Shown here: in pieces, positions 53,001-63,882 of the stretch | Layout: every line of letters starts with the position of its first letter | Numbering within the stretch: position 1 is the stretch's first letter | NCBI RefSeq assembly: GCF_036884655.1 | Contig: NC_088340.1 | Coordinates: forward strand, 7,571,501-7,635,500 | Direction: 5' to 3' | DNA from: Musa acuminata AAA Group | Lineage: Eukaryota > Streptophyta > Magnoliopsida > Zingiberales > Musaceae | Length of the DNA stretch: 64,000 bases | Position numbers and translations under genes: made by a program | Notes under the pieces: generated by a model | Databases searched by the model: none | Told to the model about the DNA's origin: nothing | The model's input: only the letters and a program-made list of their open reading frames with translations

Positions 53001-56000
53001 TACCGCCCATACCGGGCGGTACCATTCGAAATTGCATACCATGATCATAACTAACTTTTACCCATTTGAAGTTTCTGGGGGATTTTTCAAAAAAAGAAAA
53101 TAACAAACACATGCTGAGACCTTTTCTTGTCAGTTTATGCTTAGTGGAGAAGAGACATATAGATAAGCCTCAGAATAATGAAACAAACAAGTGGTAAACC
53201 AGCAAGAAATATTATAACAGACTCCTTGAACTGAAGGGAGAAAAACTAAAAAGCTTGATATAAATCAAGGATAAGAACCAAATAGGAGAAGATAACAAGG
53301 AATAGCATTCCATATAAACCAAGGTTCGCAATACCGTACCGTACCGGAGTTTCGACCTGGGCTCGGTACCGGTACGGTACGGTATACCGCTCGGTACACC
53401 CAGGTGTTCCGAGCGGTATATTCAGGCGTGCCGAGCACTGTAGCAGTGCTATACTGCTACAGTACTGCTACAGTATCGGAACGGTAACATATGGTCCGCG
53501 TACCGGAAGTCTAGCGGACCGATACGTACCGCCCATACCGGGCGGTACGGATCGGTACTGCAAACCATGATATAAACCATAAAGCTCACTATAATTAGTC
53601 CCTGTATCAAGGGATTTAATTTGTAAATCGGAAGTGAACAAGTAATTGTATGGAATGACTGATATATGACATTAATAGCATCCCAAATAATTAACTAAAA
53701 TCAACCACCCAATAAAACAACACCAAGATTAAATGCTGCATAAAAAATATAATGGATTAAACAATGTCACAAATTCATTATTCTGGAATCTTACAGAACT
53801 GCTGAATTTAGATAAAATTTGATGAAATACTGTAAAATTTAACAGAGTAAAGATGATTGCTTATGATTCAATTTTTGACTTCTTACAACCAACACACCAA
53901 GTTTTGCAATTTTGTACCAGGGTCCCTTACCGGTCGATGGCCGTACCAATATAGTTTCAGTTCATGCCGATGCACCAATATATGGTACTCCAGCATGTAC
54001 TGAGGTACTGTTCTGCAGAGGGAGGGGAGGAGGAGGAAGGAAGAAGAAGATAAGGAGAAACAAAAAATACTGTAGATGAGGCGGCAGCAGATGGTGGGAG
54101 GCAGTGATTCATTTTAGAGTTCCAAAGGCTACACCTATATTCTACTGAAAATTATGTTGTTATTATTAAGAAAATTTCCTGGAAACAAATTAGAAAGCAG
54201 CATTTTACTGTTGTCTTTATGATGTGAATATATCCAATATATGAATTTATAACAAAAAGTGTCATATAGCCTAATATAATTAATTTTTTCTAACAAATTG
54301 AATGACGAGATCATAATTCATAATAATGGCATAAATGGTAAGATGCAGCTAGAAGAAAATGGGAGGGCCCACTACTTTCATATATCAATGATAATGAAAC
54401 AAGAAGAATTAGCATCAAGACAGTATGATCGTTTATCAACACAGTATATTAACTTATTCAGTCTAATAAAAAAATTCTTACATGAATGGGAATATAATAG
54501 GGCAAAGAAGCCACTTTTCAGCATCAAATGAGGAAGCATTTTCAAGTTCTGCCATCTCAAGAGAACTTTCAAACATTCTACCAGACCAAATGGCGACCAA
54601 CTCAAACCCTAAAGGACACAGAAATCTGTCAGATTACCATGAAACCCTCTAAGATGCGAAAGTATCAAATGTTAGCAGTTAAAGTTACTTCAACCATGGC
54701 AATCTAAGAATTTCTTAAGATTAAACTTTCTAGAAGATGAATAGCATAGGTTAAGCATCAAATTACTTTGTGTACAGTACCTAATTACCAACAAAATGTG
54801 CTGGGACAACAATAAATTACATGATAGAAACACATCTTACTTAAAAAGTAGATTATATAAAATCAACATAAACCTGAATGCAGAGAAGTTCTAATATTAA
54901 AAATTTAAGATGTCATTTAACTGGAACCAATCAGAACATATAAAAAATGGAACATTTCAAGATCTGATGCAATATGGCTTAAAGAGACAACTTACTAGGA
55001 ATCAGGCTTGATGGACCTCATTCTATCTAATGTCGAATTCTCATCATAAACTACAAGGAAAAAATTTGTTCACCGATATGATTCGAGATCTTAGAATGTG
55101 TGGTTAAACTTATCTTTCCCTTTATCACTTGATCTGCCAACATAGTTAAACAAATAAAGATCATGGTTCAGGTATTATTGAAATCAAGTATAATGTTGTG
55201 AAAGATTTAGCAACAATCTTGTGCAAGTATTATCATTCTGTGCCACAAGCCACAATGATGCCTTCTATATCATGCTATAATTTCATGTCATGCTGATTGA
55301 CACAGACCAAAAATTGATCTGAATGGTTGCACTGGTGTGTGTTGATACATTTTGGGCATGTTATGTTTTGACCTGTGCCTGCACATGCCTTGATCATATG
55401 ATTTACTTAAAACTTTTGCAAAAACCAATGCTTTGCTGAAAGTATTTTATTATTAACCAATTTTATTCTGAAAATAGTAGTCATATAACTAATTATTGGA
55501 CCTGTAAAACTACAACCACAAATTATTTTAAATACCACAAGATTGTTCCTTGAAGATAATTAGGAAAAATATGTTTTTGTCTTCACTATGTAACTGCCAG
55601 ATAGTCTGTCTTAGCATGTATCATAATGCGGCCAAGTAATATTTACAACATAAAATAGCATAGGAGTTAACAATTTGTTCAAAAACAAAAACATGCAATA
55701 TCAATACTAGCTGCAGGGATTGAAGTATAATATAAGGGCCCCTGATTTGATGCCTGAAAGTGACAGTCCAGGAAAAGTAAGACTAAATGTAGTGTACCAA
55801 GTACCAAGTACCAACACTGACTTGGGCCTGATGTGAGCTGAAGGCCAATTTTATTAAAAAGCACTTTCTGATTTTAAAGTCTAATGGCCAAAGTGGTTGG
55901 AAACAAAGAAATCCAACCTCAATTGGAATTGGAAATCAGAAGTAACAAATTTACCTACTTGTAAAATCCTGATACCCCTATTGTCCAACACCATTACATA

Positions 56001-59000
56001 CTTCACATCCTCCATCTACTAAAGAAGGTAAAACAAGCAGTTGGGAAGAAGGACTATCCCATATATACTGGTCCGACCAAGGATCTTGGTCCAACTTGCT
56101 CGCAAGCTACTATGTCAGCCGCTTCAGCCCTCTCTCTGTGCCTCCTCCCCACCTTTCCTTCTTTTCTCTCCTATCCTATGTCACCTGCAGTAGCAATAGC
56201 TCTAGGGGGTCCAACAGCTGTGAGCCACCTTCACCAACATCTTCCTTCTTCCCCTCTCCACCTCCCTTACACTATTCACAACCACACAAAACACTTCATG
56301 AGATAGGGTCTCGTACAGATAGACCAACTATATCACCTGATATCTTTGAAAATATTATAAAAAATAAATGCTAACTAATACCAACTATTGGTCTGATATC
56401 GGCCCTTGATCAGACAAAGAAACATTGGTTGGCATGTACCATTCTGAGCAATATTTGAATCCTTGATTTGTGTGTTAATGTCCATCAGAGAAAGTTATAA
56501 ATTTCATATGCAATACCAGTACTAGATTTTCTTCATGGTAGAACAAACCTTTGTTTTGCAATTCTTGTATCCAATGTATACATTATTAACTATTAAAAAA
56601 AGTTATATACCATGTCTTAAGAATTATTTTTTTGTGGAAAAACTCAAGAGAAAGAAGCAGCACATATGTAAACAAATTTTTATTTTTAGGCAAAAGGCTT
56701 AACACAGCTTATCCAACTCATTTCATTTAGATAATGGAAGGAAACCAAAAAAACACACATATGCTAGCAATTAAAACCAAACTTGATCTGAATTTTCATT
56801 AATACAAAATAGACTTCTTTTTTGCATTTCTTGTATTTATTTGTACATCGCCATAAAAGATAACATGTGATACCAACTAAAACCAAGATTGGAAAGAATT
56901 TTGTTTATGCTACAATTGTGGACTGTCGTACCCCCGATATGGTATGAAATGGGCAGTACATGTCAGTCAGCTAGCTGATCGGTATGTTGACAGCCCATTT
57001 TGGGCGATTCACAGTTTAGTGTATGCATATGCATCAGTGCACCTCTTGTATCGGACAATACAGTTGACATTTGACCGCTGGTAATAATTGGATTTTACCC
57101 ATAACGACCTCATCTCTCATCACACCAGACTCCAATGGTCAAATTGACCGTTGGGGCCTGTTTTGGGCCTTTAAAACCACATCCCCCTCCTTCACTCACT
57201 TTTATTCTCACTCTCTTTTGATATAATGTGTCCGTCCATGCTTAGATACACAGTATTCTTATTTGAATATAACTTATATACCAAAAAATTAAGAGAAGAA
57301 AACCTACAATATGAATTTTTTAAATTTCGAGCCATTTTTTGGCCCTTATTCGGAATACCAACGTGCATTAGTGTATTGACACATGGTACACTAGTACCAA
57401 CCATGGTTCGTCTTACCTATCCATACCGATATACCAACCGATCATCAGTATGGTACATACCAACGTATCGACACACGGTACGGTGGGGTATACCGATAGA
57501 CTGGTATGTACTGCTCATACCGATCTCCTGTTGGATCGGTATGTACTGCCCATACCGAGCGGTACACCATGATATGGACCAACCATATATAGCAGTCTAA
57601 TCACGGATCGGTATAGCCAATTGGCATGAGATGACGGGGTGTTATGGCAAAGAACAGTCAAAAGAAAAAAGAAAAAAGAAGGAATTTGCCCTAGCTAGGG
57701 AAATTCCCAATTCGTGAGTCTAGGGGAGAAAAGATTTGTCTGCTAGTGGATCCCCATCCTCCCTATTGTATGCAGCTTTGACTTTCAGCAAGTTCCTCGA
57801 CAACAATAATTGATAATGTTTCAACTATTTACATCAGCAACATGGTATTTTCTTGTTGCGACGTTTCTTGACAACAACAATTCATCAACTATTTGGGTCA
57901 CATTTTTTGCTATGATGTTCCTTGACAACAACAATCCGTAATGTACCAACTATTTGAGTCAGCTATATGGAATTTTTGTTGTCATTGAGCTATGCTTCAA
58001 CAACAACAACAAAAGCCATAAAGTCTTAATTATTTGGGGATAGCTACATGGATTTTTTGCCATTATTGACATATGTGAAAAGCTATATGTTTAGTTAAGC
58101 CAAAAGTATTTAAATCTTTATGTATGGTTTCTAGCAAAGTCTTATTAGTCATCCTCTACCTCTCCCTAATAGTCATCAGTTTACCTCTTCTAATTATCGA
58201 TCTCCTACGCATATATTCATATTATTTTAAATAATTCTCTCTCATTTTAAGTGATTCCTAATCTTTCACAAATAAAAACATCTTTTTTCCTATCTTTCCT
58301 AGTAACTTCATACATCCATCTCAATATTCTCATCTCAACAATACAAACATTTTATATATGTTGTTTTTTAACTAACCAATATTCAAATCTATAAATTTTT
58401 TTAAGATTTCAAATGTATCCGATGATCACATAAAGCTTTTAACAGCCCTCATCACTATAACAATCTTGTTTTTACTTTATGAATAATATCTTCAGCAATC
58501 TCTTCATTTTTTTGAATAATTGATATAGATATCTAAGGCTTTTACTTAATAAACTTTTTACTCATCCAACTTAACTATATCTTCTTATTTATTCCTAGTA
58601 TTACTAAAATTGCATCTCATATATTTATGTTTTAGTCTTACTTAATCTAAAACTGATTTGACTTTACAACTTAAGATTAATTGATTTCATCTAAAACTCT
58701 CATCAACTAGGACAATATCATTGGAGGTTTATCCTATAAATGATTTATAGTAAAAAGGTAGAGATTTAATGTGGATTCTTGATGTAATCTTATACTAATA
58801 GGAAGCTCATTAGACAAACTCCCTAGAGTTCTAATGCTAGTGGCAACATTATTAAACTCCCTATTTTTAATAAATTCAACATAATTAGATAGTTAAACTA
58901 AAAGACATCAAATTTCTGTTTAGTTTTTCCAAAAGTTGCTTAGAGCTCTAACTCTCCTCACAATCGATCATAGATGCTGCTAGTCTAATAGTTTATAGAT

Positions 59001-59334
59001 TTTGTTTGAGCTGTAAAGGCCTTAAGGCCTTAAGGAAGCAAGTTATTCACAAGGTTAAGGTTTAAAAACTAGGATTAAAATTTACTTGATTAGCTAAGCT
59101 ACATTTTTGACAAGAAAAAGGTACCTCTAATTGGATCCTCCGCAGAATACCATTCTGTCCAAGGGCAGTCATCATCCCATTGGGTTTTAATGTGATTTGG
59201 ACTAACAATATCTCCTTTTGATTCATTAACTTCAGGGTCCACACTGTTGATTTCGTCATCAGATTCATATGGAGGAGATCTATATGTAAGCTTCATTGCA
59301 AATTGCACTTTGAAAAAGCTTGCTGAAAAATCTA
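32008..59334 (-). CDS. RAB3GAP1: RAB3GAP catalytic subunit homologue, 15 exons, 5' exons off window
   Basis: Exons in transcript order: 59334-59125, 54608-54482, 52525-52416, 52310-52218, 49251-49123, 48971-48838, 47179-47093, 47016-46964, 43174-42988, 42891-42820, 36665-36626, 36088-35835, 33479-33302, 32906-32695 and 32304-32008. All have GT-AG junctions and agreeing phases, giving 726 residues. Key stretches are DDDCPWTEWYSAEDPIRGFE, AIKGAPLESLFAQFCLHSLW, FVREVRWCWEESQPLP, CLIHQKLQMLAICIEKK, FKAANPDAVFEDFIRWHSP and EKILHYLETLKP. The FKAANP...FIRWHSP segment matches the animal RAB3GAP1 core that, as I recall, carries the arginine finger. In animals this subunit pairs with RAB3GAP2 to act on Rab3 and Rab18 in vesicle traffic and autophagy. 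The role in plants is little known. The N-terminal ~200 residues expected for the family are absent, so 5' exons should lie right of 64000. Introns are full of transposons. Confidence 0.92.
33986..34549. mobile_element. GTACCG MITE copy a, long form (564 bp)
   Basis: Starts CAAGGTTTAC and ends AATCCTTG. It is flanked by the perfect 8-bp duplication CTTATAAC (33978-33985 and 34550-34557). The ends are GTACCG-rich and inverted. The core, about 34085-34420, is unlike short copies: purine-rich (GGGAGAAGAAAG) and then GC-rich. It lies in the RAB3GAP intron between exons 33479-33302 and 36088-35835. Confidence 0.85.
37846..37963. repeat. Tandem duplication of about 59 bp in the RTE relic
   Basis: The segment TCAAATCGGATTAAATGATC is repeated with a one-base indel later in the unit. 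The second copy ends at the target duplication of the MITE at 37969. Confidence 0.85.
37969..38188. mobile_element. GTACCG MITE copy b (220 bp)
   Basis: Begins CAAGGTTCGCAATACCGTAC, ends GGTACGGCAGACCCTG. The 8-bp duplication ATTCAAAT is perfect (37961-37968, 38189-38196). The core has the palindromic CTGTAGCATTGCTACAGTGC motif. Inserted in the RTE endonuclease region. Confidence 0.95.
39164..39877. mobile_element. GTACCG MITE copy c, split by a TRIM
   Basis: Begins CATGGTCCGCC and ends CGACAAACCTCG. The flanks ATGGCAAA and ATTGTAAA match at 6 of 8 bases. Without the TRIM at 39252-39774 it would be about 191 bp. It lies in the RTE relic and is more diverged than copies b, d and i. Confidence 0.75.
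39252..39774 (-). mobile_element. TRIM (terminal-repeat retrotransposon in miniature), 523 bp
   Basis: Two direct repeats, 39252-39417 and 39619-39774, start TGTCACGACTTGGGC or TGTGATGACCTGGAC and end TGTTACA. Both carry GATGGGCTAACT and AGCCAAAATG. Next to the right repeat is GGCTCTGATACCAAA, the complement of a tRNA-Met primer-binding site on the minus strand. Next to the left repeat is CTCTCTCTCACTC, a polypurine tract on the minus strand. The 201-bp middle has no coding capacity. Target duplication is not clear. Confidence 0.9.
40462..40666. mobile_element. GTACCG MITE copy d (205 bp)
   Basis: Begins CAAGGTTCGCCGTACCGTAC, ends GGTATGGCAGACCTTG. The duplication AATGTAAC is perfect (40454-40461, 40667-40674). 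It interrupts the RTE reverse transcriptase. Confidence 0.95.
41641..42819. other. Intronic stretch, nothing identified
   Basis: Between the RTE 3' end and RAB3GAP exon 42891-42820. A run of acidic codons near 42290-42330 faintly recalls the acidic stretch at 249-330, but I cannot assign either. Confidence 0.4.
45067..46206. mobile_element. GTACCG MITE copy e, long form, split by a solo LTR
   Basis: Begins CAAGGTTTGAAATTTCATAC, ends TCACAAGCCTTG. The duplication GTTTTGAT is perfect (45059-45066, 46207-46214). Without the solo LTR it is about 685 bp. The core, about 45220-45650, is GC-rich and gene-like (GGCGAAGAAGGCGACGAAG and long open frames) and unlike both ends. It lies in the RAB3GAP intron 43175-46963. 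Confidence 0.85.
45671..46125 (+). mobile_element. Solo LTR of the TGTCACGGAC family inside MITE copy e
   Basis: 455 bp, from TGTCACGGAC to GTCCGTGACA, the reverse complement of the LTR at 17952-18402. The flanks AGGC and GGGC suggest a 4-bp target duplication with one mismatch. It interrupts the MITE, so it arrived later. Confidence 0.85.
47627..47822. mobile_element. GTACCG MITE copy f (about 196 bp), diverged
   Basis: Begins CAGGTTTAACC, ends TTCAGAACTTG, with repeated CGGTAC and GTACCG motifs between. No clear target duplication. It lies in the RAB3GAP intron 47180-48837. Confidence 0.65.
50889..51082. mobile_element. GTACCG MITE copy g (194 bp)
   Basis: Begins CATGGTTCACC, ends GGTATGGAGAACCTTG. 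The duplication GTTGTAAC is perfect (50881-50888, 51083-51090). The interior resembles copies c and l (ACACATGATACGGTGGGCATA) rather than b, d and i, defining a second short subfamily. Confidence 0.9.
52813..53043. mobile_element. GTACCG MITE copy h (231 bp)
   Basis: Begins CAAGGTATGCAAATACCGTA, ends TTGCATACCATG. The flanks GTCATAAC and ATCATAAC match at 7 of 8 bases. The core has a CTGTAGCACTGCTACGGTG palindrome. It lies in the RAB3GAP intron 52526-54481. Confidence 0.9.
53320..53569. mobile_element. GTACCG MITE copy i (250 bp)
   Basis: Begins CAAGGTTCGCAATACCGTAC, ends GGTACTGCAAACCATG. The duplication ATATAAAC is perfect (53312-53319, 53570-53577). It shares its intron with copy h, 280 bp away, in the same orientation. 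Confidence 0.95.
53905..54120. mobile_element. Degenerate GTACCG-type fragment with purine-rich tail
   Basis: TTGTACCAGGGTCCCTTACC at about 53913, CCGTACCAATATAG and then GGAGGGGAGGAGGAGGAAGG look like a decayed long-form copy. Ends and target duplication are not visible. Confidence 0.4.
55640..57110. other. Intronic stretch with possible decayed repeat
   Basis: Positions 56060-56470 contain a CT-rich core (56130-56275) followed by TTTGAATCCTTG. This recalls the long-form MITEs, but I found no matching left end. A further CG-containing stretch near 56930-57070 may be another remnant. No RAB3GAP exon is seen here. Confidence 0.35.
57402..57575. mobile_element. GTACCG MITE copy l (about 174 bp), right end damaged
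   Basis: Begins CATGGTTCGTCTTACC, with an interior like copy g (ACACACGGTACGGTGGGGTA). The right inverted repeat is lost or altered. The flanks GTACCAAC (57394-57401) and GGACCAAC (57576-57583) match at 7 of 8. It lies in the RAB3GAP intron 54609-59124. Confidence 0.65.
57985..58900 (-). mobile_element. RTE-type retrotransposon relic, 3' part
   Basis: On the minus strand, a stretch corresponding to the RTE C-terminus (a GRGR-like run near 58160, then a piece like SPNN near 58040) ends in a GTTGTTGTT tail at the left (about 57995-58010), as in the relic at 41.6 kb. Upstream frames (right side) are heavily decayed. Confidence 0.6.
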
Positions 59335-59860
59335 CTGAATATAAGGCCTCCAAGAACAAAATTGGAATGTTAGAAACTTTGAATGAAGGGAGACTGTCTG
59401 CTGAATGCTTTTACCAAATTAAGGCATGTTCAAGGAAACTAAGTTTCTATAGCAGTTAAATAATAGAAAAGTTAAGCATCAAGGAGCCAGATGAAGAAAA
59501 TATTTAAAAACAATAACAAATCTTTGTTTTTAGACAACATTGTAAACCTAACCATGTTCGATCCATGCAAATATTCTACATCACAAAATATTGAAGCAAC
59601 ATTGCAACCTCAAGTACAAAGACCAGTTCTATCCTTGATTCTGGAATTTAATGTTGTTTCAGAGTGTTCTAAAATTACATAATTAGAAATTTTAACCCAT
59701 GCTAAATTAAATTAGATGTGAAAATTTGCAATACTTTATGGAAAACAACATCTACCACTTTCGTAGCTGTCAAACATGTATTTTTATTTGAGGGGTTATT
59801 CTTGAAGGATGACTATGATAGACACAGTCCTTGTTCTTTATCTAGTTTGTATGACCGATA

Positions 59861-60305
59861 TGACACGGACTTAGCTGGTTTTGCCTAAGTCGTGCGGCAC
59901 CTTGCGCATCCGTCCGCAAAGGTCAGCCTCCCCGAAGCCTTCCATTGTCCCTTAGGACCAACAAACGAGAGAACAGGTTAAAGGGAACGCCTCAATCGGG
60001 ATCCACAAGCAAACATCTCCGAAAAACACTTCATAGACAATGCAAATTACAAACAGACTTTACAAGCTCTGAACAGTGGCACAACAAAGGGTAAAATGGT
60101 CCATTACAGACCAAAAGGCTCTCGCATATGTCCACATGACACAACCTTTATTTACAAGCCTAAAGAGGCCACCAACCCAACTAAAATGGGACTATTAAGC
60201 CTTCGGCCGCCCCTTTACATTCTGTACAGGGTATGAACATGCCAACAGACACGGACAGATATAAGCATTACATCAAACACCTTGTTTAGAAGTTTGTCCG
60301 TGACA
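59861..60305 (-). repeat. LTR of the LARD-like element (3' LTR)
   Basis: 445 bp from TGACACGGAC to GTCCGTGACA. Same family as the solo LTRs at 17952 and 45671, but closer to the second LTR at 63883 than to either. Confidence 0.9.
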
Positions 60306-63300
60306 TTCTCCCCCACTTATCCCTTCGACGTCCTCGTCGAAGCCTTTGTGAACACTGCAACTCTTCGCCTTTGCTGAGTCTTCAATCTTCTGCTCCAGCT
60401 GCAATGCGCCTCCTGGCTCCCAACTGCTCTCCGCTGCTGTTTTTTTTAGTAGTCGAACATTTGATCCGCCATGCTGCTTCAACTCGCCAATGACTCTGAC
60501 TCTGGTGTGGGGTTGGCTGAGTTGTGTTGATCTCTGTTGATTCCTGCGGATCCACCAAATGAAGGAAAAGACCATTCTTACTGCGCCAGTTTCTCAAAAT
60601 TTCCACATGCTGCTTGAACTGGGTGGATGCTTGTTGGAGCTTTAACGAGCATCACTTCCGTTTTCGATTGGCATTTCGTTAGGAAATGAAGCGGACAATC
60701 TACTCTCAGTAGCACTGATCACCGTTGGTGAGGATTTGACAACTATTGTCTTCCATTATCTTCGAAGGGTCTTTGAACTTGTGCAGAGCTCCTCTGCTGG
60801 ATAGATAAGAGAATTGGGGTACTCGGTTTCGCCCATCCTCTTAAGAGTTGAGAAGGTAAAGGTTACTTGACTTCGCCCGCCTCCTCGAGGTTGTACTTCA
60901 TGCATCAAGCTGGTTACTGGCCTTCGCCTGCTCTTTGCTCACACTTCTGAAGCACTTGAAGTGTTTGCACTCCTTGCGTTGAGTTAGCTACTGTGATTCA
61001 CCTTCTCAATGCCATCGAACTTCTGGAATGCGGGAAGTTTTCACCCCAACTTGGAGTAATTCTCTGATAGATGAGGTCGCCTCTGGGATTGTACCGTCTT
61101 CTCCATCAACCCTGCCGCCTACTCCACTGAGTAGCAAAGGTACAGCACTGCGTACTGCTTGCTTCGTTCCTTGGTCGTGCCCTCTTGCATGACCCGAAGT
61201 CCTTCACTTACGACTATCTTGATGAGAAACTTGTTGACACCGGTCTTACAAAGTTTCTTGCCCTCTGCCCTTCAGCCTTGTCTCAGTACTTGGAGATTGC
61301 CTCTGCATGCTCCACCTCCTCGGCCCCTTTCACGACCAAACGCTCTCCCTCCGTGAGAGCAAGGGATTAATGACTTTCACGGAAGTCCCGCCTCTGCGGT
61401 ACCATGGCGCTGCCATGCCCATGGCACTACTATCCGTCGCCTCGCCTCTGAATCCCTTTTCTTCACAATCAGTAGAAATGTCTCCGTGGCACTCCTCTGA
61501 GTCCACCTCCATTCCGACTGATGCTTGATTTTGGGTAGCTAAGTCCCTCTGGACTCGTCGTCGCTTCCTCGCCCCTTTCGACCCCCTGCTTCAACACCTC
61601 TGTGTTCTCCGAGCAGTCTGTTTGGTCGATGGAAAGACAGACTGCAACTCCCATGCATGGCCTCTGCCACCGCGTTGTAGGGTTTGCACCAATTCTGTTC
61701 TCCTTAGCTTCCTTGGTAGCAACGTTCGCTTACTCGACCTTGTCCTCTGACTTGTCGGGCTCCCTTAAGCGAATATGAGCTCTGGAGCAGTCCAACTCTC
61801 CAGCTGCTTCGATCATACCTCTGCATGATCAAGTCCCTCCGATGGAACTCACTGGTACTTGCATTCGAACTTTTCCCTTGGTGGAACACAGCCCCCATAT
61901 GCTGATGACCAAGATTTTCATCCGATGCAAAATTCGGTGCACGCCCGGAAGACCCGCCTCTGCGGTACCATGGCCTTCACTCCTTGAATCCATAGCCCTT
62001 CTTGCCGTCGTGTTGTTCACCAAAGCGGAGCTCCCAGTAGCTCCCGATCATACCTCCATATGATCTCATCCCTCACGGGACTATGTCGTGTGTGTCGCAT
62101 TGCCACGAACTGTTCCACCACGATCCGCTGCACCATGTCGCCTCCTGGTGACATCTCCATTGCATTCTGATCCTTGTGGAATAAACTCGAATTGTGAACC
62201 CTCCATGTATGGCCTCTGCCAATACATCGCAGGGTCTCTTCCACCTTCGATTTTGTTCGCTCCTTTGGCAATCGACCTTCATCCACCCACTCTTGGGTCA
62301 CACCTAGATGAAGCACCGCTCTAGGACAGTCCGTCGCCTAGTAGCTCCCGAAGTCCACCGACTTCACTGTAATTTGTGCACCATTGTCTGGATCCTGGGC
62401 CTCTGCCCCTACCAGCACAATCTCCGCTGCGCACCGCTTCCTTCATAGCAACTCGAATGGCAACACTGTGGCATATTCTTCAAGAGTACCCGCCTCTACG
62501 TCCTCTTGCCCCGTGCTAAAGCCTTCTGAACCCAACTTCGCCTCCGCAAATTGAGTCGCCTTAGTTCCTCCATCAAATGCTTCTCCGAGATAAGGTGCAT
62601 GTGCCCCGAAGCTCCCTTCGTCTTTGGCACCATGCAAGATGAGTCCGCTCCGTCAGAATGAAGGACCCATAGAACAACATGATCCTACTATTGCCTCTGC
62701 AAGAGTTCATGTCCTTGACCTCTGTCTAAGGAAAGCACTGTGCCTCTGCTCCACATTCCAACTTCTATGCTGGCTCCCTTCATGCGGCTTGGGTACTTCA
62801 CTAAGTTACGCCCAAGTTGCTCCGCTCCTCGTTTTTGCATTGAGTCGATGGTGGCCCTCGTGCCCACCATTCTACGGGTCAGCCCTCCCTTGAGTCCGAT
62901 CTCCACATCGACTCCAAGTGTGCCTTCATTTAAGTTGCTTTGGGTCGCTCCCCCACTTGATCTCGCAATGCATTCACCAATGCATTCTCTCGAGCGAGAT
63001 CATGCGATGACTCCTCGCCGCTTGCTCAGTCCATCGAGCTTCGTGGAGTTGTTGTTTGTTGAGGTACTCCTCCTCAACATGTGAGGTCCGCTCACATGAT
63101 TCTCCCTCTGGAGAGCCGGGACTTATCCCTCCTGGATAACTGTCCCATTGGAGCAACATCTTTCTTCGTTTCGGAGACCACCATCCTCTTGGACTACTCC
63201 GATCTGCTGAACAAACTGTGCATTGTTCTGCCTCCTGCAAACGCACTTGCTAGATTGCGACTCCCCGTCAATACAACCCCCGCTGCACCCCTCAAGGCCT

Positions 63301-63868
63301 AGCAACATGCTGAACTCGTTGCACACTTTAGCCTCCGACGGACGTATCCTTCATATGCCGAAGAGAAAGTTTCAATGCTCCATGGCGCCGAGTTTCGGTC
63401 GCCTTGGGATGGCCACGAACATTCCGTCGTCCGCATACAAGCCCATGCATGAGTACCAAATTCTTCGAGTTAGCAATTCCCCTCACCTCTGTGAGCTTTG
63501 CATAACTCTGTTGGTCGTTGAGCAACTCATTCCACCTTGCATGGTCTCATTCTTGCCAAGCGCCTCGCTTGCCTAGAGCACCATCAAGTATAGTTGTCAA
63601 CGTTGAGCCGTAGCTCAAACTCAGCCAGCTCAACTTTTGTGCGCTCCAAATTCTTCCAAGCTTGCCTGTTCTCGTGGTGCCTCTTGCACGAAGGGTTGGC
63701 CATTCCTCTGAATGCCAATCTCAGATGCCCGCTCCTCTGAGCGACTCTTTTCCCTACATCTCCATGCCCGTTTTCCCTCAAACGGTCGCGCGTTGCTGAC
63801 TGCCCTCAACGCAGCCCCGTTAGGTCCCCCACGTTTGCATGTCAAGTGTTTCTATGAGTGCTTGTCCC

Positions 63869-63880
63869 GCTCTGATACCA
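63869..63880 (-). other. Primer-binding site of the LARD-like element
   Basis: The minus strand reads TGGTATCAGAGC, complementary to the 3' end of initiator tRNA-Met, two bases inside the LTR. It fixes the element's direction. Confidence 0.9.
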
Positions 63881-63882
63881 TA

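Noticed and set aside
59296..59359. ATGs at 59296 and 59359 as the RAB3GAP start
   Set aside because: Sequence before them still fits the family, and about 200 N-terminal residues would be missing. An internal exon is more likely.
60382..63845. About 25 ORFs of 60-114 codons in the right-hand LTR element
   Set aside because: They are interleaved on both strands, with no gag, protease, RT or integrase motif. I treat them as non-coding interior.
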